From contig UBJR01000012.1 in NCBI GenBank assembly GCA_900465675.1, forward strand, positions 124,001 to 188,000: a DNA stretch of 64,000 nt. The letters run 5' to 3'. The position numbers and the translations under genes are program-made. The stretch is from Hyphomicrobiales bacterium. Lineage in GTDB: Bacteria; Pseudomonadota; Alphaproteobacteria; Rhizobiales; Rhizobiaceae. The notes under the pieces were generated by a model. It had not been told where the DNA came from. It worked only from the letters and a program-made list of their open reading frames with translations, and made no database searches. Numbering within the stretch: the stretch's first letter is position 1; the number at the start of each line of letters is the position of its first letter. This document shows positions 8,539 to 15,420 of this stretch, in pieces.

Positions 8539-9141
8539 TCAGCAATCCTTCGACCACAGCCGAACGTTTGATTTCGGTCCAATTGGCTTGTCATCCATGT
8601 CGATTGAAACAAACCGTTGAAGCGCGAGCGACGCCAGACCAGCCATTGGTTCGGTATCGAAAAACGATTTGTACGCTTGCTCTACCGTCAGAGATGGCTT
8701 CTTATCTAGCGCCATCAGCAGCCGAACGCGATCGCCGAGAGCGACTTCCCGACCTGCGTACCGTTGAAGATCTTTCGCGTTCTGGAGCCTGGTCCGGGGG
8801 AGATGGCAGACATCAATTACCTGATAGAAATCCGACCGAGTTTTAGCAGCGTCTTCAGCCCAGTGTGGCGGATAGACGTATTCGAAGACATCAAGCAACA
8901 AATGCCCAGTCTTTGTAATAACCAAAAAGTCGGGCTGATGCTGCTGCCTGTCGTTGAACAATGGCGGCGGATCGCAATACCACGAGATGACCTTCGGGTC
9001 GTTGTCGAGCAGGCAAGCCATGTCTAGCGCACCTTGCGTGCGGAACATGATCGGGCCTTTACAGTGGACAAAATTTAAAGAGGGACTGAACGCAAGACCG
9101 GCATTCGACGGCAGATTTGCGCGAGATCTGGAAGTGCTCAT
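8539..9141 (-). CDS. TnsA-like degenerate nuclease-fold protein, copy 1
   Basis: About 200 residues. The start is ATG 9141, with GAGGA upstream; the homologous gene at 23390-23983 has the same GAGG-N7-ATGAGC layout. The layout ISWYCDPPPL, then HQPDFLV, then LLLDVFE resembles the N-terminal domain of TnsA and other PD-(D/E)xK nucleases. However, the catalytic Gln/Glu-x-Lys is not visible (LDVFE), so catalysis is doubtful. The C-terminal part shares ASLALQRFVSIDMDDKPIGP with its paralog. TnsA cuts DNA for Tn7, but no TnsB, TnsC or TniQ is present here. What this family does is unknown. Confidence 0.6.
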   Translation of the reverse strand: MSTSRSRANLPSNAGLAFSPSLNFVHCKGPIMFRTQGALDMACLLDNDPKVISWYCDPPPLFNDRQQHQPDFLVITKTGHLLLDVFEYVYPPHWAEDAAKTRSDFYQVIDVCHLPRTRLQNAKDLQRYAGREVALGDRVRLLMALDKKPSLTVEQAYKSFFDTEPMAGLASLALQRFVSIDMDDKPIGPKSNVRLWSKDC

Positions 9142-9445
9142 CACTATTCCTCGGACGACAAGATAACGTCACGCGCCATCTTTGGCGCGGCAGTTTACCT
9201 TCAGCGTATTATCGAGGTCCGAGCATTGATCATCATGGATGGATCTATACTTCAACTCGTTGTGGCGGTCAATCTCGCTGGCAGCGCCTCCAGGCAACGA
9301 TGCCTATCACCGTCGAAACTAGTGCGATTAGAGGCATCAAGGCTTGGCACCAAAGGAGGGTCCGATTTTGTGGATGACAGAACGTACCCATTGGACAACT
9401 TATAGTTATATCGCTATCAATTTGTCTGTAAACTTAGGATCCACA
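9142..9445. other. Divergent promoter region with a palindrome
   Basis: About 300 bases between the divergent TnsA-like and XRE genes. It carries the perfect inverted repeat CGCGCCA-TCTT-TGGCGCG at 9172-9189, about 30 bases upstream of the TnsA-like start, which could be an operator or a leader hairpin. An AT-rich stretch at 9395-9440 is the likely promoter of the XRE gene. No gene seen. Confidence 0.4.
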
Positions 9446-9838
9446 ATGCCACGAACGCCCCTTGCCAAATCTACAGTCGACGTCGAAGTTGGTGCGCGAA
9501 TTCGCGCAAGAAGAAAGCTGCTCGGGCTTTCCCAGAGTGCTCTCGGTGAACGGCTCGGCATTACTTTTCAGCAGGTTCAGAAATATGAGAAGGGCAGCAA
9601 CCGGGTCGGCTCCAGTCGGCTTCAAAGCATCGCGCTCGTTCTAGGTACTACACCAGCCGCACTGTTTGGCGAAGAAGGACCGATCGCCGATACCTTGGAG
9701 GTAGCGGTGGTTGAGCGCATGCTTACGTCGCCTGATGGCGTCGCGCTCAGCAAGGCGTTCGTTCAGATCCGGGACCTACGTAGTCGAAGGGCGATCATCA
9801 ATCTTGTAAAAAGCTTGGCGGCGGACAACAGCGAATAG
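9446..9838 (+). CDS. XRE-family helix-turn-helix regulator
   Basis: A 130-residue protein started at ATG 9446 (PRTPLAKS); an upstream in-frame start at 9344 would add 34 residues without family character. The HTH spans about residues 13-67, with RARRKLLGLSQSALGERLGI and TFQQVQKYEKGSNRV as the recognition part. The QKYEKG and SRLQSIALVLG elements are typical of the rhizobial Cro/CI-like set. The C-terminal part (VQIRDLRSRRAIINLVKSLA) is also common in that set. It probably binds its own promoter region, where it stands divergent from the TnsA-like gene. Confidence 0.8.
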   Translation: MPRTPLAKSTVDVEVGARIRARRKLLGLSQSALGERLGITFQQVQKYEKGSNRVGSSRLQSIALVLGTTPAALFGEEGPIADTLEVAVVERMLTSPDGVALSKAFVQIRDLRSRRAIINLVKSLAADNSE

Positions 9839-9877
9839 GTGTTTTCGCGGGCCTTTGCTACAGGGCCACAGAAAGGT

Positions 9878-10159
9878 TTAGCCTTCACGTTGCCCCTTGG
9901 CCAGCGCGGCCTTGGCCTTAGCTATCGACGATGCAATACCCAGAGCACGCCAGTCGGCGCGTGCCTGGTCCCTCTCCCGGATATGATCCAGGTAAGCTGC
10001 ACGAGCTTCCTTCATCGTGATCTGCCCGCCCGCCCATTTCTCCAAAAGCTCAGCGAACCGAAGATCAGCATCTACTTGGATCCCCAGTGAATGCGCCCTC
10101 GCAAGCGCTCTGTTAATCGTTGCCCGTCGTCGATTTGAGACATCCTCGTCGTCGGACAT
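9878..10159 (-). CDS. Small helical protein, possible VbhA-type antitoxin
   Basis: A 93-residue, strongly helical, charged protein. The N-terminal half (RRATINRALARAHSLGI, then LLEKWAGGQITMKEARAAYL) resembles the antitoxin VbhA domain, whose members inhibit Fic AMP-transferases by an S/TxxxE(G/N) helix. I do not see that exact inhibitory motif, and no Fic protein (HPFxxGNGR) is in the window, so it would be an orphan. It overlaps the upstream frame by 88 bases. The VbhA assignment is a weak resemblance only. Confidence 0.45.
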   Translation of the reverse strand: MSDDEDVSNRRRATINRALARAHSLGIQVDADLRFAELLEKWAGGQITMKEARAAYLDHIRERDQARADWRALGIASSIAKAKAALAKGQREG

Positions 10160-10386
10160 GATGGCCGATCTTCGCTCGTCTGGTCGATGAAGCCAGCTTC
10201 TCTCATCAACTCTTGCCGCTCGATACCTCCAATAATGACGCGAGCATGGTGTTCGCCGTCGGACTGGACGTCGAGAGCGATGCTGGGCTCCATCAACATC
10301 TTCGCTAGTGCTTTACGGGAAGCCCGGACTTCGTCGTCGGCTTCTACGAGGATTGTCGCAGTCACGAGAAACGCAGGCAAAGTCAC
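10072..10386 (-). CDS. Small hypothetical protein overlapping the next gene
   Basis: A 104-residue frame starting at GTG 10386. Its first 65 residues look protein-like (VTATILVEADDEVRASRKAL, ARVIIGGIERQELMREAGF); the last 35 are low in order and lie in the overlap with the next gene. The true gene may therefore end earlier through a sequence error or frameshift, or the long overlap may be real. Function unknown. Confidence 0.35.
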   Translation of the reverse strand: MTLPAFLVTATILVEADDEVRASRKALAKMLMEPSIALDVQSDGEHHARVIIGGIERQELMREAGFIDQTSEDRPSCPTTRMSQIDDGQRLTERLRGRIHWGSK

Positions 10387-10449
10387 CTCTCAAACATTGG
10401 TCTCTACCGTTATCTGATTCTCGGCCAAACACAGCTGGCGAGTAACGGT

Positions 10450-10716
10450 CTACACTGCCTCCGGTTTCGTTTGTGACTTGATTGCCAGATCCGCTTGCGC
10501 TCTCTCCATGGCAATCAGGCGCCGCTTCAAAGTCTGGCCATGGGCCGTCAAACGGCAAAAGTAGCGTTTTTGTGGTTCAACCGTCAGGTCTATATAACCT
10601 TGGTCTCTGGCCTTTACAGCCGTCTTCAATCCCACCTTGGACGGCGCCTCGCGCCAGGTCACGCGGTCAAGACTCTTGAGTAGGAGCCGCAAACGATCTG
10701 GTTTCGAAAGTTTCAA
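10450..10716 (-). CDS. Small hypothetical protein
   Basis: An 88-residue basic protein. The middle (LKTAVKARDQGYIDLTVEPQ followed by YFCRLTAHGQTLKRRL) has the look of a winged-helix wing and last helix, of the kind ending LTxxG in MarR-like proteins, but the rest is too short to name a family. It lies between other minus-strand small genes at moderate spacing. Function unknown. Confidence 0.45.
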   Translation of the reverse strand: MKLSKPDRLRLLLKSLDRVTWREAPSKVGLKTAVKARDQGYIDLTVEPQKRYFCRLTAHGQTLKRRLIAMERAQADLAIKSQTKPEAV

Positions 10717-10774
10717 ATTGGCTTTTCCCGCCCTGAAGGTAACCGAGCTGAGATCGTAATCGCGCGGAGGTCAA

Positions 10775-11350
10775 TCAAGAGTCGGACGTCTTCGCCAGAG
10801 TCATTGTAGCCTGACTAGCGTTCAATCGCATCAACATCACTCGAAGAAATTCGTTTTCCTTGGCAAGCTTTGCCTTGAGCACCACTTTGAGACGCAGGTT
10901 CTCAGCTTCCAGCGCTTCGAGTTCCCCCGATGAGACCGTGTTCTCGATCGGTGCCGCTGGGCCGGGGACTTTTTCGATCTTAGGACGCCTAGTGCGGAAA
11001 CCCGGCCGCTGCCGTTTCGAAATTCTGGCGGGCGCCCCCGCATGCACTACGCTCGGAATTGGTGCGGGCTCGCTTAGGGACGACAAGCTTACGGTATTCA
11101 GATTTTCGCATCTCACAGATGCGCCTTCTGCTGACACAGTCGGCGCTGCCTTCGAGCTGGTATCGAGAGACTGACCAACGTCGATAGGTGGACGAGCAGG
11201 TTGTGTTTGCGCGAGCCGAAGGCTAGCATCTTCCTCGACCGCTTTAGAAGCAGCTTTCAGGTCGATGTTCGCCCAGATGGATTTTGGCGACAGCTGCGTC
11301 TTTCGCCGAGATTTATATTCGACGACGAATTCACGTTTTGGGTTTCGCAT
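10775..11350 (-). CDS. SyrB-tail protein 1
   Basis: A 191-residue protein. A disordered Ser/Pro/Ala-rich region with basic clusters (KRQRPGFRTRRPKIEK) is followed by a C-terminal coiled coil, about residues 143-178 (LEALEAENLRLKVVLKAKLAKENEFLRVML). That coiled coil matches the C-terminal signature of SyrB-like rhizobial regulators. The transposase-like HTH found in the middle of full SyrB is absent. SyrB in Ensifer meliloti represses syrM, a symbiosis regulator. This copy may dimerise with other SyrB-tail proteins; that is inference. First in a series of three such genes. Confidence 0.55.
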   Translation of the reverse strand: MRNPKREFVVEYKSRRKTQLSPKSIWANIDLKAASKAVEEDASLRLAQTQPARPPIDVGQSLDTSSKAAPTVSAEGASVRCENLNTVSLSSLSEPAPIPSVVHAGAPARISKRQRPGFRTRRPKIEKVPGPAAPIENTVSSGELEALEAENLRLKVVLKAKLAKENEFLRVMLMRLNASQATMTLAKTSDS

Positions 11351-11372
11351 AATTCTCTGTGTTCAGGTCCAG

Positions 11373-11909
11373 CTATGACGGATCAAACCGCCGAAGCAAT
11401 TGTTTGAGCTGATCGTTCTGCAGCCTCAGTTTGTCCGCAAGTTGACGCCGAAGCCGATTAATTTCTCCGTCTAACGCGGAAACACTCGAATGTGAACCAT
11501 CGGTCGCCCGTGGCTCCGACACCGAAGACTGCGTGTTTCGGCTTTCACCTTTCGAGAAATGTGAGCTAGGATTGGCGGGCAGCGCCCCTACCCTTCCATG
11601 CTGTTTGCGGCGCGTTGAAACGCCACGTTGCGGACTTGATTTTGTCTGAGACACAGACGTTTGGCGCATTGGAAGTTCGATTGACGATCCTTCATCATCA
11701 ACGCTTTCTGCTGCACCGGAAGGCTCGGGAGCGTCTTCGACGGTCGTTGTCAGAGCGTCGTCTACAACACCCTGGAGCGCCGCAGGCCGCTGTTCTACCG
11801 GATCCGGAGGCACATCCACGGTCTCAAAAGCCTCTTTGACCTCGGCGATCTCGGTCGGAGACGGATCAGTTGTGCGACGGCGGGCCAGGAACGACCAAGG
11901 CATCTTCAT
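11373..11909 (-). CDS. SyrB-tail protein 2
   Basis: A 178-residue protein. ATG 11909 is chosen over TTG 11957 because GGAG lies upstream. Most of the chain is disordered and acidic or Ser-rich; the C-terminus carries a heptad-like coil ending INRLRRQLADKLRLQNDQLK and then QLLRRFDPS. The RRQLADKLRLQN segment aligns with the RKTLAEKLRAEN of the next gene, so the two share the SyrB-type tail. No DNA-binding domain is seen. Role unknown; a mixed oligomer with its neighbours is a reasonable guess. Confidence 0.5.
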   Translation of the reverse strand: MKMPWSFLARRRTTDPSPTEIAEVKEAFETVDVPPDPVEQRPAALQGVVDDALTTTVEDAPEPSGAAESVDDEGSSIELPMRQTSVSQTKSSPQRGVSTRRKQHGRVGALPANPSSHFSKGESRNTQSSVSEPRATDGSHSSVSALDGEINRLRRQLADKLRLQNDQLKQLLRRFDPS

Positions 11910-12022
11910 CGAGGTATCGTCTCCGTGAATGGGCGGTCGGATTGCATCGGGGGACAAATAAGTTCCGGTGCAATCCTATTCGCGTCATGGAGTGTCATCT
12001 ACCGGCATGCGGCAAGATCCAC

Positions 12023-12427
12023 TTAAGAGCCGATACGCTTTCGCAGATCAGCATTCTCGGCACGGAGTTTTTCCGCCAGGGTTTTGCGAAGCCGCTTGTT
12101 TTCTTCCTCGAGCTGGAGCAGGTCCGCGAGATCGTCAGACAAAGCGGGTGCCGCAACAGAATTCGTTGCCTTCGGCGCGGCTACCGCTTTCGCTGGTCCA
12201 CGGCCCTTGCGCTTCGTCTCAGCAGGAGCGGTTGCCACTTCGACAGCCTGAGCCTTCCTGCGACCGCCCCGGCGCCCCTTCGGTGCAGTAACAGCATCGG
12301 AAGTAGCAACTTCAGCTACGGCCTTCGGACGGCGCGGGGCACGCGTCTTCTTAACCGCAGGAGTCTTCGCAGTGGTATCGGTTCCGACCGAGTCGGATGC
12401 AGGCGGTGTGCTCAATTCGTCAGCCAT
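12023..12427 (-). CDS. SyrB-like protein lacking the HTH domain
   Basis: A 134-residue protein that starts MADELSTPPASD. Alternating Ala/Pro/Lys blocks (TPAVKKTRAPRRPKAVAEVA) match the N-terminal style of SyrB. The C-terminus, LLQLEEENKRLRKTLAEKLR followed by AENADLRKRIGS, is near-identical in pattern to the SyrB C-terminal coil as I remember it. The usual middle part, a transposase-like HTH ending in a YYQWK-type motif, is missing and replaced by another Lys/Ala-rich block. It may act by dimerising with full-length SyrB-like proteins or by binding DNA through its AT-hook-like RGGRRK and KRKGRGP patches. Confidence 0.65.
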   Translation of the reverse strand: MADELSTPPASDSVGTDTTAKTPAVKKTRAPRRPKAVAEVATSDAVTAPKGRRGGRRKAQAVEVATAPAETKRKGRGPAKAVAAPKATNSVAAPALSDDLADLLQLEEENKRLRKTLAEKLRAENADLRKRIGS

Positions 12428-12835
12428 CAGTTTTCTCCCCTAGTAGGCAATTTCGTTTTCAACTGCTCAAGTCTGTGTGTCAACACGTATGAAATTCGGA
12501 CAGTGTCAGTCGAAGGTAGGCAGACGTCGCGTGACCAATGGTACGAACTTGCACGCTCGCGTCAGAGCACGTCGGATCTGAAAGTTTAGACTCAATTAAC
12601 TTCGTCACTGACCAATAGATTTCGACCTCTCGCAGCGAGCTTATACATCCGATAGCGTTTAACCGTGGGTCGCCGTTGTCACAGCAGCGGCGCAATTCGA
12701 ATTCGAATGGTATCCGTCCAGATGCTGTCTCCGGAATTGCCAATAAGCTTTAGCAAAAAGACACCGTGACGGGCTCACGCAGTGGATCGCAGTTGAGGAC
12801 GCAATGCTGAATGACAGAATACTAAGGTCCGCGCC
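12428..12835. other. Intergenic region, no firm gene
   Basis: About 400 bases upstream of the syrB-like gene. The only sizeable frame is an 87-residue minus-strand one (12480-12743) without ribosome site or recognisable features. The promoter of the SyrB-tail run should lie near 12430-12480. Nothing else can be supported. Confidence 0.35.
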
Positions 12836-13277
12836 ATGTTAAGGTCGTCAGTTGTGGCCGTCTGCCTGCTCGTTGCGTACCCTAGTTATGGGATGATTAG
12901 TCGCGGCCCGCCTCCGTGGAGTTGCCAACCGATTGAGGCATGCAATGAGAGCGGTGCATGTGCGACAGTCTTTGGGGCCACCAATGAGTTTCGAGGTTAG
13001 CGAATCTGGTCGCAGTGACGGCGAACTAATCATGAAGGGCCTGCGTGGCGCGGAGCCAAAGGCAAGGTCATTTCCGTCGTTCGAAGAAGCTCGTTATTTC
13101 GTCGAGAACGACCACGGCTTGGCAAATATTTCGATTGTCCTGGTTCCAACCGACCTCGTCGCGGATTCTCGGAGCTTCTGGGCGCACATCGTTGTCACAA
13201 GGGGTAGCGGTGGACGCCTCATCAATCCGACCCGGTTGCTTATTTCCTGTATCGATCTCCGGAGGGGCTCAAAATGA
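12836..13277 (+). pseudogene. Small secreted protein gene with a probable frameshift
   Basis: ATG 12836 opens a frame with a signal peptide (MLRSSVVAVCLLVAYPSYG) and a Cys-bearing start of a mature domain (WSCQPIEACNESGACATVF). It stops at TAG after 54 codons. The continuation (MSFEVSESGRSDGELIMKGL to 13277) lies in the next frame. Removing one G from the GGGG run near 12975 joins the two into a single 146-residue exported protein. It is therefore either a recent one-base insertion, a sequencing error, or two overlapping genes. The joined product would be periplasmic; function unknown. Confidence 0.45.
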
Positions 13278-13312
13278 GCGCGGTGCCCATGCAGCACCTG
13301 TATTAGTGAACG

Positions 13313-13700
13313 CTACTTGCGCAGATAGCTCTTTTTTCCCGTGTCCGCAATGCAATACCGGCCACCCCGAGGTCCGGTGCAGCAGCTTCCGCCTCGGCAG
13401 GAGCATTCACCAGTCAGGGTTGGCTGCATTTCATCCACTTGTGATCCGAGTAGTCCGACCGCGCCCATCGCCGCTTCACACGATTTCTTGCTCGCGCTGA
13501 CGGAGCCATCTCGGCAAATGAAGGTCTCGCTCTATGTCGATTCCGCCTTTCGGTCCACTACAGGGTGTGTTGGCTAGCGCGGGCTGCAATACAAACAAGG
13601 TCGACGCCAGGACGGCCGTCGCTGTCACGAACCATGTTGCCAACTGACCCCGCGTTTGCGGGGCTGACACAAATCTCACCACTGTTATCTGGCTACCCAC
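13313..13700 (-). pseudogene. Small exported Cys-rich protein gene with a frameshift
   Basis: The frame from ATG 13700 encodes an export signal (FVTATAVLASTLFVLQPALA) and then CSGPKGGI, but runs into a short nonsense end. In the next frame the expected continuation is present: TFICRDGSVSASKKSC, then GECSCRGGSCCTGPRGGRYC and SYLRK before the stop at 13313. Skipping one base near 13532 restores a 128-residue protein of a Cys-rich exported type seen in rhizobia. The ATG overlaps the thermonuclease stop by 8 bases (ATGGGTAG), so the two were co-translated. Inactivation is real unless this is a base-calling error. Confidence 0.6.
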
Positions 13701-14601
13701 ACCAAGGCCTGGGCGTTGGCGGACATCCTGTGGCGCCGCAAATGAACGACACGGCCAATCCCTCTGCGATCAACGTTCGTCCGACATCGCGGCCATCAAC
13801 CGAAAGTGTGCCGCAGCTGCGGCCATAGTTACATTTCTTGGTACCTTCGGTTCCGGGCTTGCACGCGCACCGAACGAGGGCCACCTCTGTCGTCCCCGCT
13901 CCGGCTACCAGTTCCTTCAGTCGTGCTGACGCACGGTTCCCAAGCGCCGCCTCAGCAGGGCATTGAGGCTCGAATTTCTCAGGTGTATTGAAACCGACCA
14001 ACCGCACGCGGGTGCCATCCTTTAACTTGATAGTGTCTCCGTCGGTGATTGTAAAAGTCACCTTTCCAGCGCTCTTGGCTTTAACCGGGGAGCCGCTGAC
14101 GACCGCACCAGGAAGTGTGGGCGATTTGTCGATCCCATCGGGGACGCTACCTATGATGCCGCCGATCACCCCGACGATCACCATCGACGCAACCAAGGCA
14201 ATAATTGCCCTTCCTCCCAAGGCTGACAGTCGCCCAAGAGAGGAGGCACGCCGAAATAGCCTTGGAGGACGAAGGGGATTTCGCAAACTAAGGCGGGGGC
14301 CACGAAGTCGTCCTGCTCCAAACGGTGCGACTTGAGTGATAGCTCGAATTCGCGGAACTGGGCGGTTTTCCTGGTGGGTATAGCCACCGACAATTTGGAG
14401 CGAGGGACGGTCGTTCGGCTCGTTCGTGAGACGCTTGAGGATGGCGAACTGCTTGTCACTTAACTTGGTACGCATTCCTTGGCGGCCAATTTTCGCAAGC
14501 ATGTCGGTTAGGAACTGACGCTGCCAATCCGTAGGGCGCCCATCCCGAAGAACCTCCGCGATCCGGCGTTTAAAGAAAGCAATGTCAACTTCGCTCAGCA
14601 T
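13693..14601 (-). CDS. Membrane-anchored thermonuclease (SNase domain)
   Basis: A 302-residue protein. Residues 1-125 form an Arg-rich cytoplasmic part, and one membrane helix follows at about 131-153. The staphylococcal-nuclease domain starts at about 180 (TFTITDGDTIKLKDGTRVRL) with VGFNTPE holding the catalytic Glu208 and the nearby Arg pair. The end (NYGRSCG, LSVDGRDVG, LIAEGLAV, PPTPRPWCG) is typical of alphaproteobacterial thermonucleases. The domain should face the periplasm and degrade DNA or RNA with calcium. The N-terminal third is longer than in the usual secreted nuclease and is unexplained. Confidence 0.8.
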   Translation of the reverse strand: MLSEVDIAFFKRRIAEVLRDGRPTDWQRQFLTDMLAKIGRQGMRTKLSDKQFAILKRLTNEPNDRPSLQIVGGYTHQENRPVPRIRAITQVAPFGAGRLRGPRLSLRNPLRPPRLFRRASSLGRLSALGGRAIIALVASMVIVGVIGGIIGSVPDGIDKSPTLPGAVVSGSPVKAKSAGKVTFTITDGDTIKLKDGTRVRLVGFNTPEKFEPQCPAEAALGNRASARLKELVAGAGTTEVALVRCACKPGTEGTKKCNYGRSCGTLSVDGRDVGRTLIAEGLAVSFICGATGCPPTPRPWCG

Positions 14602-14983
14602 TCCAGTCCCAAGAGAACGGCCGCAGAAGCTACACTAGGTTGAAGTTATTAATATTGCTCGAAACGAAAAGTGGAGTCCGTCGTGACGTCGGCCGCATGA
14701 TGCTCGGCGCCGATGCATGGCAGCACTGCAAAAATGGACGTTGCTCGACCTAATTCAGGTCTATACATCACGGCCTCAAGCGAGCGACCTGCCACTCCGG
14801 TGGTTTTTGTCGCTAGCAGCAACATACGGGCGCTCCCCTCGCGGGTTGAGCGCCCGTAATGTTTTCGGGGCTACGTTCACTTCGCCTGATTTAGGCAGTG
14901 GCGCCGATCAAACTTCAATCCAGACCTTGCCATCTTGGAAATGACAGCTATTTCTGTGACCGCAAATCAACCGAGGATCTACA
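14602..14983. other. Leader region of the cold-shock gene
   Basis: About 380 bases between the divergent thermonuclease and cold-shock genes. It holds the strong hairpin described separately and a long untranslated stretch before the cold-shock start, as is common for cspA-type genes, where the leader RNA controls translation at low temperature. No open frame with gene-like features. Confidence 0.45.
14825..14858 (+). terminator. Hairpin upstream of the cold-shock gene
   Basis: A perfect 11-base-pair stem, TACGGGCGCTC with GAGCGCCCGTA, and a 12-base loop. It is followed by ATGTTTTCGG with a short T run. It lies about 125 bases before the cold-shock start and could be an attenuator in the leader or a terminator for an upstream small RNA. 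Confidence 0.5.
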
Positions 14984-15193
14984 TTGGCTACTGGTACCGT
15001 TAAATGGTTTAACTCTGAGAAGGGTTACGGCTTCATTGCTCCGGACAACGGCTCTCCTGATGTGTTCGTTCACATCTCGGCAGTTGAGCGTTCGGGCCTC
15101 TCGGGCCTAAAGGATGGTCAGAAGGTGAGCTTTGAGCCGACGCAGGATCGCCGCTCTGGCAAGACAGCTGCAGAAGACCTTCGTGCCCTTTGA
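14984..15193 (+). CDS. cspA: Cold-shock protein (CspA family)
   Basis: A 69-residue cold-shock domain protein. The RNA-binding motifs RNP1 (KGYGFIAP) and RNP2 (DVFVHISAV) are both intact, and the length is normal. It binds single-stranded RNA and DNA and melts RNA structure at low temperature. The start codon appears to be TTG at 14984 (TTG GCT ACT GGT), with GAGG nine bases upstream; most relatives use ATG here, so its expression may be lowered. It is monocistronic, with a hairpin in its leader and another after its stop. The symbol is used at family level only, because rhizobia carry several csp paralogs. Confidence 0.9.
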   Translation: MATGTVKWFNSEKGYGFIAPDNGSPDVFVHISAVERSGLSGLKDGQKVSFEPTQDRRSGKTAAEDLRAL

Positions 15194-15199
15194 TCAACA

Positions 15200-15222
15200 G
15201 CTGCCGCGAGTAGCGCGGCAGC
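15200..15222 (+). terminator. Hairpin after the cold-shock gene
   Basis: A perfect 9-base-pair stem, GCTGCCGCG with CGCGGCAGC, and a 5-base loop, seven bases after the stop. No T run follows, so it may act as an RNA 3' end stabiliser or need other sequence to terminate. Confidence 0.55.
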
Positions 15223-15420
15223 CAATACCGTTGCTGGTCAGACTGCACTCTTGAGGCTTGTCTGATGAAAATCGCTCGCCAGCCGCGCGAACTGGCGGGC
15301 TCTATCTGTACATATGCACAGCTTGCGGAAGCAATTTGCTTGAAGGATCGAGTTTCGCGGCTATTGCCAATTGCGGCGATCTGAACTGACAATGGTTTGA
15401 CCGCAGTCCCATAGTCTCAG

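Noticed and set aside
12480..12743. An 87-residue minus-strand frame between the syrB-like gene and the frameshifted gene
   Set aside because: No ribosome site, no known features and a region likely to hold a promoter.
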